Source: Allocoprococcus sp004560705
GTDB taxonomy: Bacteria; Bacillota; Clostridia; Lachnospirales; Lachnospiraceae
Direction of reading: 5' to 3'
DNA: 64,000 bases
NCBI RefSeq assembly: GCF_052065755.1
Contig: NZ_JBQHTK010000001.1
Span: 248,001-312,000 of the forward strand
Position 1 is the stretch's first letter. Every line of letters starts with the position of its first letter. Under the pieces are notes generated by a model. That model was not told the DNA's origin. It worked only from the letters and a program-made list of their open reading frames with translations, and made no database searches. Made by a program: the position numbers and the translations under genes. Below are positions 9,381 through 17,929 of this stretch, in pieces.

Positions 9381-9893
9381 CTACATCTGTTTTAAGTATT
9401 CTTTATGTCCGAGCTTTTCCAGTTTTTCTGCTTTCTTCTGCACCGTTTCTTTCATCTCAGCAGTATAGTCTTTCAACTTCTGAAGCAGTTCCGGATTCGA
9501 TGTTGCCAGAATCTTAGCTGCAAGAATTGCTGCATTCGCCCCGCCATCTATTGCCACCGTAGCAACCGGAATTCCCGGCGGCATCTGAACGATAGAATAC
9601 AGTGCATCCATCCCCTCAAGATTCTTTCCTGACATCGGGACCCCAATAACCGGCATTGGGAAAATTGCCGCGCACATTCCCGGAAGATGCGCTGCCATAC
9701 CTGCACCGGCAATAATGACCTTAAAGTCCTTTGCCTCCGCAGACTTTGCGTATTCATAGAACACGTCCGGTTCACGGTGTGCAGAAATAATTGTCATCTC
9801 ATACTCGATTCCAAATTTCTCCAGCATGTCCGCAGCTTTGCTCATAACCTTCATGTCAGAGTCACTGCCCATTACAATTCCTACTTTTGGCAT
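9381..9893 (-). CDS. purE: N5-carboxyaminoimidazole ribonucleotide mutase (PurE)
   Basis: Converts N5-CAIR to CAIR, or carboxylates AIR directly in class II enzymes. The 170-residue product has GSDSDMKVM at the N-terminus, ISAHREPD and GAGMAAHLPGM, the PurE signatures. purK is not visible nearby, so whether it is class I or II cannot be told from context. It is the first gene of the purEMND run and has a strong promoter (9952-9980). Confidence 0.95.
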   Translation of the reverse strand: MPKVGIVMGSDSDMKVMSKAADMLEKFGIEYEMTIISAHREPDVFYEYAKSAEAKDFKVIIAGAGMAAHLPGMCAAIFPMPVIGVPMSGKNLEGMDALYSIVQMPPGIPVATVAIDGGANAAILAAKILATSNPELLQKLKDYTAEMKETVQKKAEKLEKLGHKEYLKQM

Positions 9894-9951
9894 AATAGTC
9901 TCCTTTTCTTATTTATAAGTATTTTAATAAATATCTCTTTATTTATTAGCT

Positions 9952-9980
9952 ATTTTACTAACACTTCTTTCCTCTGTCAA
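9952..9980 (-). promoter_or_regulatory. Promoter of purEMND
   Basis: TTGACA (9975-9980), 17-base spacer, TAAAAT (9952-9957) on the minus strand, followed by an A/T-rich leader of about 60 bases. No guanine riboswitch fold is apparent in that leader. Confidence 0.8.
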
Positions 9981-10011
9981 CTCAAAAAAGAATCTCAGAT
10001 ACAGAAATCTC

Positions 10012-12051
10012 CTATTTATCCAAAGGTTCATTCAGAATTTCCGTTCCCGGAAGCGTAAAACGTCCATTCTCGATCAATACAATTTCTTTTCCTTCACAAG
10101 TAAATACACTGATTTTTCCCAGTTCCTCATATGGAATGGTAATATCCGTATGACACTGGAAATATGCTTGTTCCGGGTTTTCTTTCCGGCATGCACTCAC
10201 ACTGTTCTCTTTGGCGATGATCTCCTTGCCGTTTGGATTATATACCACGTTATCCTCCGCCCAGCTGTAGCAGGTATCCCCCACCGCAAAATGCGGTCCC
10301 ATCTTTTCGGCGATCAGAATCGGAAGCTTATCCGCTATGTCATACTTTTTCGCTGCCATATATGCAGTTGTATTCGTACCGATTGCGAACTCACCCAATG
10401 GAAGTGATTCATGATTGTGCATAATATTATCACAAATATACTTTTTATTCTCTTCCTCAGATTCAAAGTTACTACAAGTATATTCTGTCGTTTTTCCTTC
10501 TTTAAAATGAATTTCCAAATCCCGGTACTGCAGTTCGTTCAGATAAACCTTACTTACATATAAGACGCCTTCCGTTCCTTCAAGCATTGGGGAAGTAAAC
10601 ACTTCGCCGACCGGAATATTCACATCCGCGACACAATTCTCAAAAATGGTTTCCTTCTCCGGATTCTTAAGTCTGCAAAGGCTCACCTTCAAATCAGTCT
10701 TATTGGCTCCTTTTCCCAAAATTCTAACATATTCTCCCTGATCCAGCGCATCGATCAGCGTCTGCTGCACCTTTTCATATACATTTGCATCCAGTGTATT
10801 GATCCGGATGACTTCATCAAAAATTTCCGGATATTTATTCCCAATTTCCGGAAGTGGCCAGGAAATGATCGTAAAACTTCTCTCCTCACCTTTGATGTAT
10901 TGATTGGTAATCTGACCTGCACGAGAATTCATTATAAGAAGTAACTCTTCCTGCTTTTTCGAGAAAGTAACCGCTTCCGGTTTGGTCACCGGTGCAAACG
11001 GTTTTTCGCCAAATACTTCCATGACCGCAGGACCTGCAAAACTCCCCGCCAGCTCTTTATTTTTCTCCAAAACAGTCCGCATCACTTCCAGCTTTCTTTC
11101 CATGAATTGTTTATCCAGGACCAACCCCAGATCATCTTTATGATCATAATCGTACTGCTTATTCGGAATTCCTCCATAGAATCCATTCTTTCCCAGACGC
11201 GGACGCGTAATCACGCTGGATGCAGCTCTGTAAATGGTCGGCTTCAATCCCATTTTTTCAAAATTTTGAATAGCCTTGCGTACAACTCGTTCAAATCCCA
11301 GTACATACCGAATATTGACAACAGATTTCTTTGACAAATCTTTACCCGTATTGATGAATCCTACACGAAATCCCTCTGTATAGGTATCCGCCATCTTATC
11401 AATGGTCTCCTGTGGAAGACTATTAAGATATTCTGCCGTCTTTAATTCATTTTCACTCACATATTCTCCAAACCGGTACAGGTATCTGAGGTCTGTCAGA
11501 TCCGACTCCATAATACGCTTTACTGCAAAATCATATGCCTCAGGATCGATCTGCTCAACCACTCTGTCCGCTGCATAGACATCACAATAATCACTGGCAT
11601 ACCAGTAAAAAATCTCCTTCAGACTTTCAGGCGAAGGAGTCTCTTCTTCTTCAAATTTATTATAAATTTCAATGAATAATTCGTTTCCTATAACGATATA
11701 ATCATATCGTTCCTCATACACATATCCGATATCTCCACGAAGTTCCGTATAAAGTGCACTTAAAAAAGCACCGAGTTCTTCTCCGAGTTCTCTCACGGCA
11801 TATTCCGGATTTGCGTAGGATGTCTCATAATTCTGGGGCAGCACATCATAGTAAAGCATTTGCATCTCTTCTTCCAGACGTTCCTTCGTCATACTCGCTC
11901 TCGCTGAAGTATGTCTGCTGTCTTTGATATCATGAATCCTTAGCAAGAATTCCGCCACATGTCGAAAATAAGATTGATACGGTTCTTTTACCGTATTTTC
12001 TTCGGTAATTTTCATAATTCGTTCCAATGTCAGATAGTATCTTTCTTCCAC
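10012..12051 (-). CDS. M29-family aminopeptidase with long N-terminal extension
   Basis: A 679-residue protein whose C-terminal ~400 residues look like the thermophilic-metalloprotease (M29/AmpS) aminopeptidases. These are dimetal enzymes that remove N-terminal residues from peptides in the cytoplasm. Likely ligands are Glu in GEVFTSP, Glu in LPLGEFAIGTN, His in MGPHFAVGDT and the His/Asp of QCHTDITI. The first ~270 residues are additional to the usual ~410-residue enzyme and have no motif I recognise. The start is GTG, overlapping the TAG of the upstream DUF6142 gene by one base, with AAGGGGG 8 bases before it. It closes the pyr-VanZ-DUF6142 run. Confidence 0.8.
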   Translation of the reverse strand: MEERYYLTLERIMKITEENTVKEPYQSYFRHVAEFLLRIHDIKDSRHTSARASMTKERLEEEMQMLYYDVLPQNYETSYANPEYAVRELGEELGAFLSALYTELRGDIGYVYEERYDYIVIGNELFIEIYNKFEEEETPSPESLKEIFYWYASDYCDVYAADRVVEQIDPEAYDFAVKRIMESDLTDLRYLYRFGEYVSENELKTAEYLNSLPQETIDKMADTYTEGFRVGFINTGKDLSKKSVVNIRYVLGFERVVRKAIQNFEKMGLKPTIYRAASSVITRPRLGKNGFYGGIPNKQYDYDHKDDLGLVLDKQFMERKLEVMRTVLEKNKELAGSFAGPAVMEVFGEKPFAPVTKPEAVTFSKKQEELLLIMNSRAGQITNQYIKGEERSFTIISWPLPEIGNKYPEIFDEVIRINTLDANVYEKVQQTLIDALDQGEYVRILGKGANKTDLKVSLCRLKNPEKETIFENCVADVNIPVGEVFTSPMLEGTEGVLYVSKVYLNELQYRDLEIHFKEGKTTEYTCSNFESEEENKKYICDNIMHNHESLPLGEFAIGTNTTAYMAAKKYDIADKLPILIAEKMGPHFAVGDTCYSWAEDNVVYNPNGKEIIAKENSVSACRKENPEQAYFQCHTDITIPYEELGKISVFTCEGKEIVLIENGRFTLPGTEILNEPLDK

Positions 12052-12431
12052 TATATAAGCCCCCTTACAAACACCAGGATAAGACAGAACAATATAAATC
12101 CATTGATTCCTATGCCTATTTTACAGCTTAGATAATTCTTATCCCGCTCACGAAACCCTTTTACTCCAATACTCAGCCCCACTCCTGCAAGAATCATATC
12201 AAAAAGCCCGAAGCTGCCGATCATCGCCACCGAGTTTCCTTTATGTATAAAAGCGGTCAGGATCAATGCGACAAAAATCCCCGCAACAACAACCGCTATC
12301 ATACAGGACAACAGGCCTTTCCTGGAATGTCTGAGTTTCGCCTGTCCATATTTCCGGTTTCCCCTTTTTTTTCTCTCTCTATCTCTTTCCCTTTCTCGCG
12401 CCTGCTCTTTTTCTCTCCCGATTCGCATCAT
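12051..12431 (-). CDS. DUF6142-type small membrane protein
   Basis: 126 residues: a very charged N-terminus (RERERDRERKKR) followed by three hydrophobic segments, about residues 43-63, 70-90 and 105-125. The last third has the GVGLSIGVKGFRERDKNYL pattern that I associate with DUF6142; its function is unknown. Its ATG is inside the 3' end of the VanZ gene, giving an overlap of 53 bases in another frame. AAGGAG 5 bases upstream supports the start despite the overlap. An ATG one codon later (12428) is equally possible. Confidence 0.65.
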   Translation of the reverse strand: MMRIGREKEQARERERDRERKKRGNRKYGQAKLRHSRKGLLSCMIAVVVAGIFVALILTAFIHKGNSVAMIGSFGLFDMILAGVGLSIGVKGFRERDKNYLSCKIGIGINGFILFCLILVFVRGLI

Positions 12432-12876
12432 GCCATCTCCTTATCGTGTTGCAAATTACAAATATAATGTATCCGAGCACACCGCCGATCGTATTGAGCA
12501 GCAGATCATCCACATCAAAGCTCCCCACCCGGGAAACAAACTGAAAAGCTTCCACAAGGAAGCTCAGTCCAAAACTATAGAACAGCGTCAGAAAGAGACT
12601 TCGGTACCTGCTTGCCATCGGCATAAAAAATCCAAACGGTACAAAAATCAGTACATTGCCAAACAGATTCGCATATGCGATCCAACCAAGCCGGTCCCGG
12701 TGATACCAAAATCTATTGATTTCCTGAAACAGAACCAGATTATAATGATATTCTCTCATTTCTCCGGTTCGTCCATACCAGTCCGAAAAGATCAAAAAAT
12801 ACAATAGAAATCCTATATATAACACAAATAAGATCTTTCCGAGTATCCGAAATCGCTTCCTTTTTTTTGCTTTCAA
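12379..12876 (-). CDS. VanZ family membrane protein
   Basis: 165 residues with about four membrane segments and the VanZ hallmarks NLFGNVLIFVPFGFF, SFLVEAFQF and FDVDDLLLNTIGG. VanZ-like proteins give low-level teicoplanin resistance in some hosts, but most chromosomal copies have no known role. The frame opens with a TTG 10 bases after an AGGAAGG site; no in-frame ATG precedes the conserved region. The basic C-terminal tail is encoded by the same DNA as the DUF6142 N-terminus. Confidence 0.85.
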   Translation of the reverse strand: MKAKKRKRFRILGKILFVLYIGFLLYFLIFSDWYGRTGEMREYHYNLVLFQEINRFWYHRDRLGWIAYANLFGNVLIFVPFGFFMPMASRYRSLFLTLFYSFGLSFLVEAFQFVSRVGSFDVDDLLLNTIGGVLGYIIFVICNTIRRWHDANRERKRAGARKGKR

Positions 12877-12891
12877 TTCAAAGCATCCTTC

Positions 12892-13044
12892 CTAAAACGT
12901 CAAACCTCTTTTTGCCTTGAACAGATTCGCCCCACTGATGATCATGACTACTCCGGCCACAACACCGACAACAATCATTACGATTCCCACTGCAAGACTC
13001 GCTGCTCCGGTATATCCCATTACTTTATATGCTTTCTCAGTCAT
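12892..13044 (-). CDS. 50-residue single-segment membrane protein in the pyr operon
   Basis: A short gene just after pyrE, with a consensus GGAGG ribosome site 8 bases before its ATG. The protein is MTEKAYKVMGY..., then a long Val/Ile/Gly-rich segment (about residues 13-38) that should cross the membrane at least once, then a basic tail ending KAKRGLTF. It sits 12 bases from pyrE, and its stop is 15 bases before the VanZ start, so it fits tightly into the transcript. I do not recognise a family. Small size plus good translation signals argue that it is a real membrane peptide. Confidence 0.7.
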   Translation of the reverse strand: MTEKAYKVMGYTGAASLAVGIVMIVVGVVAGVVMIISGANLFKAKRGLTF

Positions 13045-13056
13045 CGGATTTCCTCC

Positions 13057-13737
13057 TTATTTTGCACCATACTGTTCATAGTATGCATCGATTGCCGCTT
13101 TCAATGTATCGTCGATTACAACCTGTCCATTCACTTCTTTATTATAAAGACATTCTACGACTTCTGCCATTGTAACAATTGCTGATGTATCAAATCCATA
13201 CAGATCCTTTACTTCTTCCAGCGCGCATTTTACACCGCCCTTTCCAACTTCCATTCGGTCCAGAGATACAATCAGGCCAACGATCTCGACCTCAGCGGCG
13301 TTCCTTACCTTCGGAACGGTCTCTTCCATTGATTTTCCGGATGTAGTAACATCCTCGATCATGATCACACGATCTCCATCCTTCAGTTTACTTCCAAGGA
13401 AACTTCCTTTGTCAGCACCATGATCCTTTTCTTCTTTTCTGTCTGAACAATAACGCACTTCTTTTCCGTACAATTCACTGTAAGCAACTGCTGTTACAAC
13501 ACTGAGTGGAATTCCTTTGTACGCCGGTCCGAACAGCACGTCGAAATCATCTCCATATTTGTTATGAATTGCTTTTGCATAGTATTCTCCGAGCCTTTTC
13601 AGCTGGGATCCGGTCACATATGCACCTGCATTCATGAAGAATGGTGATTTTCTTCCGCTTTTCAATGTAAATTCTCCAAATTTTAAGACCTGGCTTTCCA
13701 CCATAAATTCAATAAACTCTTTCTTATACTGTTCCAT
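13057..13737 (-). CDS. pyrE: Orotate phosphoribosyltransferase
   Basis: Fifth step of UMP synthesis, making OMP from orotate and PRPP. 226 residues with FTLKSGRKSPFFMN, LFGPAYKGIPL and the PRPP-binding VIMIEDVTTSGKSM. An in-frame GTG lies 9 codons upstream; the ATG at 13737 is 11 bases from GGAGG and begins the conserved protein. It lies 37 bases after pyrD. Confidence 0.95.
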   Translation of the reverse strand: MEQYKKEFIEFMVESQVLKFGEFTLKSGRKSPFFMNAGAYVTGSQLKRLGEYYAKAIHNKYGDDFDVLFGPAYKGIPLSVVTAVAYSELYGKEVRYCSDRKEEKDHGADKGSFLGSKLKDGDRVIMIEDVTTSGKSMEETVPKVRNAAEVEIVGLIVSLDRMEVGKGGVKCALEEVKDLYGFDTSAIVTMAEVVECLYNKEVNGQVVIDDTLKAAIDAYYEQYGAK

Positions 13738-13774
13738 AATCCATTCATCCTCCAAATTGATCACTGTTCTGTCT

Positions 13775-14689
13775 CTATTTCACAATTCCTACCATATCTT
13801 TCACATTTGCAAAACCATATTTCTTCATATATGCTTCAATTCCATCCACGATTTCCATCGTTACTGCCGGATTGTGGAAGTTTGCAGTTCCTACCGAGAC
13901 AGCACTTGCCCCGGCAAGTATCATTTCAATGGCATCCTTTGCACTTGCGATCCCTCCCATACCGATGACCGGTACCCGTACCGCATTTGCTGCCTGATAC
14001 ACCATTCGTACTGCAATCGGATGGATTGCCGGGCCAGACACTCCTCCGGTTTTATTTGCCAAAACAAATTGTCTGCGGTCAATGTCGATCTTCATTCCTG
14101 TCAGAGTGTTGATCAGAGAAATGGCATCCGCCCCTCCAGCTTCAACCGCTTTTGCCATTTCAGAAATATCAGTCACATTTGGGCTCAACTTCATGATTAC
14201 CGGTTGTTTTGCATATTTTTTCACTTCTTTTGTAATATTCTCAGCCGCTTTCGGGTTCTGTCCGAATGCGATTCCACCTTCTTTCACATTCGGACAGGAA
14301 ATATTGATTTCCAGCATATCCACGTCTTCCTCTGCAAGACGTTCTACAACTTCACAATAATCCTCTGTTGATTTTCCGCAGACATTTACAATAATTCTGG
14401 TATCATATTTTTTCAAAAATGGAATGTCTCTTTTACAAAACAAATCAATCCCGGGATTCTGAAGTCCCACGGCATTCATCATTCCTCCGCAGGTCTCCGC
14501 CACTCTCGGCGTAGGATTCCCCGCCCATGGAATATTTGCCACACCTTTTGTAGTAACTGCCCCCAGTCGGTTCAAATCCACAAATTCTTCAAATTCAGCT
14601 CCGGACCCAAAAGTACCCGATGCTACTGTTACCGGATTCTTCCATTCTACGCCAGCTATATTTACACTCATGTTTATTTCTGTACTCAT
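13775..14689 (-). CDS. pyrDB: Dihydroorotate dehydrogenase, NAD-linked catalytic subunit
   Basis: Oxidises dihydroorotate to orotate on FMN; the class IB enzyme passes electrons to NAD through PyrK. 304 residues with NPVTVASGTFGSG, the ISCPNVKEGG block carrying the active-site Cys, and GMGGIASAKDA for FMN phosphate binding. Its start overlaps the pyrK stop by one base, as expected for subunits made together. Confidence 0.95.
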   Translation of the reverse strand: MSTEINMSVNIAGVEWKNPVTVASGTFGSGAEFEEFVDLNRLGAVTTKGVANIPWAGNPTPRVAETCGGMMNAVGLQNPGIDLFCKRDIPFLKKYDTRIIVNVCGKSTEDYCEVVERLAEEDVDMLEINISCPNVKEGGIAFGQNPKAAENITKEVKKYAKQPVIMKLSPNVTDISEMAKAVEAGGADAISLINTLTGMKIDIDRRQFVLANKTGGVSGPAIHPIAVRMVYQAANAVRVPVIGMGGIASAKDAIEMILAGASAVSVGTANFHNPAVTMEIVDGIEAYMKKYGFANVKDMVGIVK

Positions 14690-15471
14690 CAGATTTCCAC
14701 CTCCGTAGATAAGAACACCGGTCCATCTTTACAGATTCGCTTGTTATTTACATTACTGTGATGATCCTTTTCTTTGGACTTGCAGACACAGGCCAGACAT
14801 GCACCAATTCCGCATGCCATTCTCTCTTCCAGGGAAATGTAGCATTCGATTCCGTGTTCCTCCGCAAAAGCCTTGATTGCCCGCAACATCGGAGTCGGTC
14901 CGCACGCATAAATAATATCTGCGGTAAGTCCGTTCTCCCGGATTGCATCCATGACATTGCCTTTGGTTCCCACGCTTCCGTCTTCTGTCGAAATATATAC
15001 GTTACCGTTCTGTTCGAATTCTTCCCGAAGGAATGTATGCTCATCTCGGTAGCCGACCACGATCTGTCTGTCGGCATCTAACTGCTTTGCCAATTCCAAA
15101 ATCGGCGGCACACCGATTCCGCCTCCCATAAGAAATGCCGTTTTCCCTTTTCCTCTGTCCAGCGGGAAACCATTGCCCAGCGGTCCGATAACAGGAACCG
15201 TATCGCCCGCTTTCATTTCTGAAAACTGTTTTGTCCCCGTATCTTCACCTGTTACACGGTAAACCACGCGAAGCTCACCTTTTTCCCGATCAATCTCACA
15301 GATACTGATCGGTCTCGGCAGCAGCTTGCTTCCATCATTCGTGTACATGGAAATGAACTGCCCCGGGCATGCCGTCTTCGCCGCTTCAGTCTGAAGCCAC
15401 ATACTGAAAATGCCATCCGCAATCTGCTCCTGTGAAGATATGACTGCGCTTTCTTTTTTTCTGTCTGCCAT
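14689..15471 (-). CDS. pyrK: Dihydroorotate dehydrogenase electron-transfer subunit
   Basis: FAD and [2Fe-2S] partner of PyrDB. It shows RPISICEID (flavin), MGGGIGVPPI (NAD) and a Cys cluster CGIGACLACVC...C near the C-terminus. The frame is open back to a GTG at 15609 inside the 3' end of pyrF, but the ATG at 15471 has AGGAG about 11 bases upstream and gives a 260-residue protein, the family length. A longer form with a 46-residue, charged, poorly conserved-looking head cannot be excluded. Confidence 0.93.
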   Translation of the reverse strand: MADRKKESAVISSQEQIADGIFSMWLQTEAAKTACPGQFISMYTNDGSKLLPRPISICEIDREKGELRVVYRVTGEDTGTKQFSEMKAGDTVPVIGPLGNGFPLDRGKGKTAFLMGGGIGVPPILELAKQLDADRQIVVGYRDEHTFLREEFEQNGNVYISTEDGSVGTKGNVMDAIRENGLTADIIYACGPTPMLRAIKAFAEEHGIECYISLEERMACGIGACLACVCKSKEKDHHSNVNNKRICKDGPVFLSTEVEI

Positions 15472-15586
15472 CTTTATGCTATCTCCTGATTCTGATTTCT
15501 CTATTTTTTCGCTCACAGCTGTTTTTCCTGCTCTTGGATCCTTTACAGCAAAGCCTCGTAAAGTCTCCACTCTCCCCGGTTCCATT

Positions 15587-16513
15587 TTACCGCTGCTCAA
15601 TGCTCTCACGAATGTCTAAAGCCATGGCTTCTACCGCAGCACGGGCAGCATCACCAAAATTCTCCGCTCCGTATTTTGCGTATGCCTCCTGTTTGTAAGC
15701 TGCGATAATTCCTCGTGATGAGTTTACGATTGCACCCAATCCATCCTCATTGAAGAAATGCACCAGATCTTTTCCTTTTCCCCCCTGTGCTCCGTATCCC
15801 GGAACCAGGATATAAGATTTCGGCATGATCTTACGAAGGACTTTTCCCATCTCCGGATAGGTTGCTCCAACAACCGCTCCAATGTAGCTGTATTCGTCTC
15901 CCATATGGTCAGCACCCCATTCAGCCACTTTTTCTCCAACCAGTTCATAGAGCGGACGTCCGTCTATCAGACGATCCTGAAATTCTCCGCTGGACGGGTT
16001 TGATGTTTTTACCAGAATGAAAAGGCCTTTCTTCTCTTCTTTACATACCTCAATAAAAGGCTTTACGCCATCTGATCCAAGATAGGGATTCACCGTTGCA
16101 AAATCTTCATCGAACGGCACATATGTCTTGCTTCCCACCTGCACTTTACCAAGATGCCCTACTGCATATGCTGCAGATGTAGAACCAATGTCGCCTCTCT
16201 TAATATCACCGATTACGACAAGTCCTTTCGACTTGCAGTAATCTACGGTCTTTTTGAATGCTTCAAGCCCCGGAATGCCAAACTGCTCATACATAGCGAT
16301 CTGTGGCTTCACAGCAGGAATCAGATCATATGTCTTATCAATGATTTCTTTGTTAAACTGCCAGATTGCCTCACCAGCGCCTTCCAGCGTCTCACCAAAC
16401 TCTGCAAATGCTTTCTTCTGTACATGTTCCGGCACATAATTCAGCATAGGGTCAAGCCCTACCACAATCGGTGCTCCTGTTTTTTTAATGTTTTCTACTA
16501 ATTTGTTAATCAT
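15587..16513 (-). CDS. pyrF: Orotidine 5'-phosphate decarboxylase
   Basis: Last step to UMP. The 308-residue form belongs to the longer OMP decarboxylase subfamily. It has VVGLDPMLNYVP at the N-terminus, the catalytic GDIKRGDIGSTS and VPGYGAQGG. A ribosome site AGGAGA lies upstream of the ATG. It is 30 bases after pyrC. Confidence 0.95.
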   Translation of the reverse strand: MINKLVENIKKTGAPIVVGLDPMLNYVPEHVQKKAFAEFGETLEGAGEAIWQFNKEIIDKTYDLIPAVKPQIAMYEQFGIPGLEAFKKTVDYCKSKGLVVIGDIKRGDIGSTSAAYAVGHLGKVQVGSKTYVPFDEDFATVNPYLGSDGVKPFIEVCKEEKKGLFILVKTSNPSSGEFQDRLIDGRPLYELVGEKVAEWGADHMGDEYSYIGAVVGATYPEMGKVLRKIMPKSYILVPGYGAQGGKGKDLVHFFNEDGLGAIVNSSRGIIAAYKQEAYAKYGAENFGDAARAAVEAMALDIRESIEQR

Positions 16514-16543
16514 AATAGTCTTCTCCTCATATTTCTCATGTAT

Positions 16544-17821
16544 TTATCTTTGATAAACAATCTTTCCATCTACAATTGTACAGGCAACCTCACCTTTTAC
16601 CGGATATCCATTAAAAGGAGTATTTTTCCCTTTCGAAGCAAATTTTTCTACATCAATCCGATATTCCTTCTCGGGGTCGAAGATAACCAGATCCGCGATT
16701 TTTCCTTCAGATACAGAACCTTTGTCATTTAAGCCGAGAATCTTTGCCGGATTATAGCTCATCTTTTCCGCCATCTTCATGACAGTAAGGATTCCCGGTT
16801 CCACCAGCTCTGTATAGGTAAGTGCCGCACTCGTCTCAAGTCCTACAATTCCAAATGCCGCCTTTGCCATGGAGCGATTCTTTTCTTCTGCGGAATGTGG
16901 CGCATGATCGGTAGCAATCACATCCATAGTTCCATCTGCAAGACCTCTTTTCAGCGCCTCTACATCCTCTCTTGCCCTTAGTGGAGGATTCATTTTATAA
17001 TTTCCATCATCTTCCCGGATATCATCTGTACACAAAGTAAAATGGTGTGGGCACACCTCTCCGGTTACCGGAAGGCCTTCCGCCTTCGCTAGTCGGATCA
17101 TCTCCACGCTGTCTTGAGTCGAGCAGTGACACAAATGGAGTCTCACACCAGTTTCTTTTGCAAGAAGTATATCTCTTGCCACGATGACATCCTCCACTGA
17201 ATTTGTAATTCCCGGAAGTCCCAGTTCTTTCGCCTTCGCATCCGCATTCATCACACCACCTTCTACCATTGTGATGTCTTCACAATGTGCGAAGATGGAT
17301 ATTCCTTCTTCTTTTGCAATCTTCATGGCTTTCCGGTATAGCGATGCATTCATAACCGACTTGCCGTCTTCACTGATGGCATGACATCCTGCTTCTGCCA
17401 TTCCTCTTATGTCAGCAAGTTCCTCACCCAGCTGACCTTTGGTGATTGCACCAAGCTGAATAACGTGAACCGGGCTCTCATGTGCCGCCCGTTCATGCAG
17501 CTCCTCTATCATCTGACTCGTATCCGTAACCGGTCTTGTATTCGGCATTGCACAGATCGTCGTTACTCCGCCTCTTGCCGCTGCCATCCCTCCCGTTTCC
17601 AGAGTTTCCTTGTAGGTAAGTCCCGGATCCCTCAGGTGTACATGCAAATCAATAAATCCCGGCATGACATACATACCTTTGGCATCAAGCACTGTATCCG
17701 CATCATCCCGAACTGAATCAGCCACTTTGATAATACGGTCGTTCTCTATCAGAACATCCTGTACGGCGTTCAGATCGTTTTCCGGATTCACAACATGTCC
17801 ATTTTTAATGAGTAATTTCAT
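16544..17821 (-). CDS. pyrC: Dihydroorotase
   Basis: Cyclises carbamoyl-aspartate to dihydroorotate. 425 residues of the class I amidohydrolase type: DLHVHLRDPG metal motif near residue 58, FAHCED, LCHCST and ATDHAPHS. An upstream in-frame GTG exists, but AAAGGA precedes the ATG at 17821. It is the first gene of the pyr run. pyrB/pyrI and carAB are not in the window, and no PyrR-type attenuator is visible upstream. Confidence 0.95.
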   Translation of the reverse strand: MKLLIKNGHVVNPENDLNAVQDVLIENDRIIKVADSVRDDADTVLDAKGMYVMPGFIDLHVHLRDPGLTYKETLETGGMAAARGGVTTICAMPNTRPVTDTSQMIEELHERAAHESPVHVIQLGAITKGQLGEELADIRGMAEAGCHAISEDGKSVMNASLYRKAMKIAKEEGISIFAHCEDITMVEGGVMNADAKAKELGLPGITNSVEDVIVARDILLAKETGVRLHLCHCSTQDSVEMIRLAKAEGLPVTGEVCPHHFTLCTDDIREDDGNYKMNPPLRAREDVEALKRGLADGTMDVIATDHAPHSAEEKNRSMAKAAFGIVGLETSAALTYTELVEPGILTVMKMAEKMSYNPAKILGLNDKGSVSEGKIADLVIFDPEKEYRIDVEKFASKGKNTPFNGYPVKGEVACTIVDGKIVYQR

Positions 17822-17881
17822 AGTTTCTAATCCTTTCTGCACATCCCGTTATCATAAACATTCTATCATAGACAACCTTAA

Positions 17882-17909
17882 AAGGGAATGCCGATTTTGG
17901 CATTCCCTT
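17882..17909 (-). terminator. Terminator after the ftsEX-envC-ctpA operon
   Basis: An 11-bp stem (AAGGGAATGCC / GGCATTCCCTT) with a 6-base loop lies between the ctpA-like stop and pyrC. On the minus strand the stem runs into a short U tract. Confidence 0.75.
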
Positions 17910-17929
17910 CATATTTTCTTCATTCTACA

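Noticed and set aside
9894..10011. Guanine riboswitch or purine attenuator before purE
   Set aside because: A clear promoter is present, but the remaining leader is AT-rich, only about 60 bases, and has no conserved riboswitch core.
13057..15609. Fusion of pyrK with an N-terminal domain
   Set aside because: The 46 extra codons overlap pyrF, are charged and low in complexity, and a better ribosome site precedes the internal ATG.
17822..17881. PyrR-type attenuator before pyrC
   Set aside because: The space is too short, and the only hairpin belongs to the terminator of the upstream operon.
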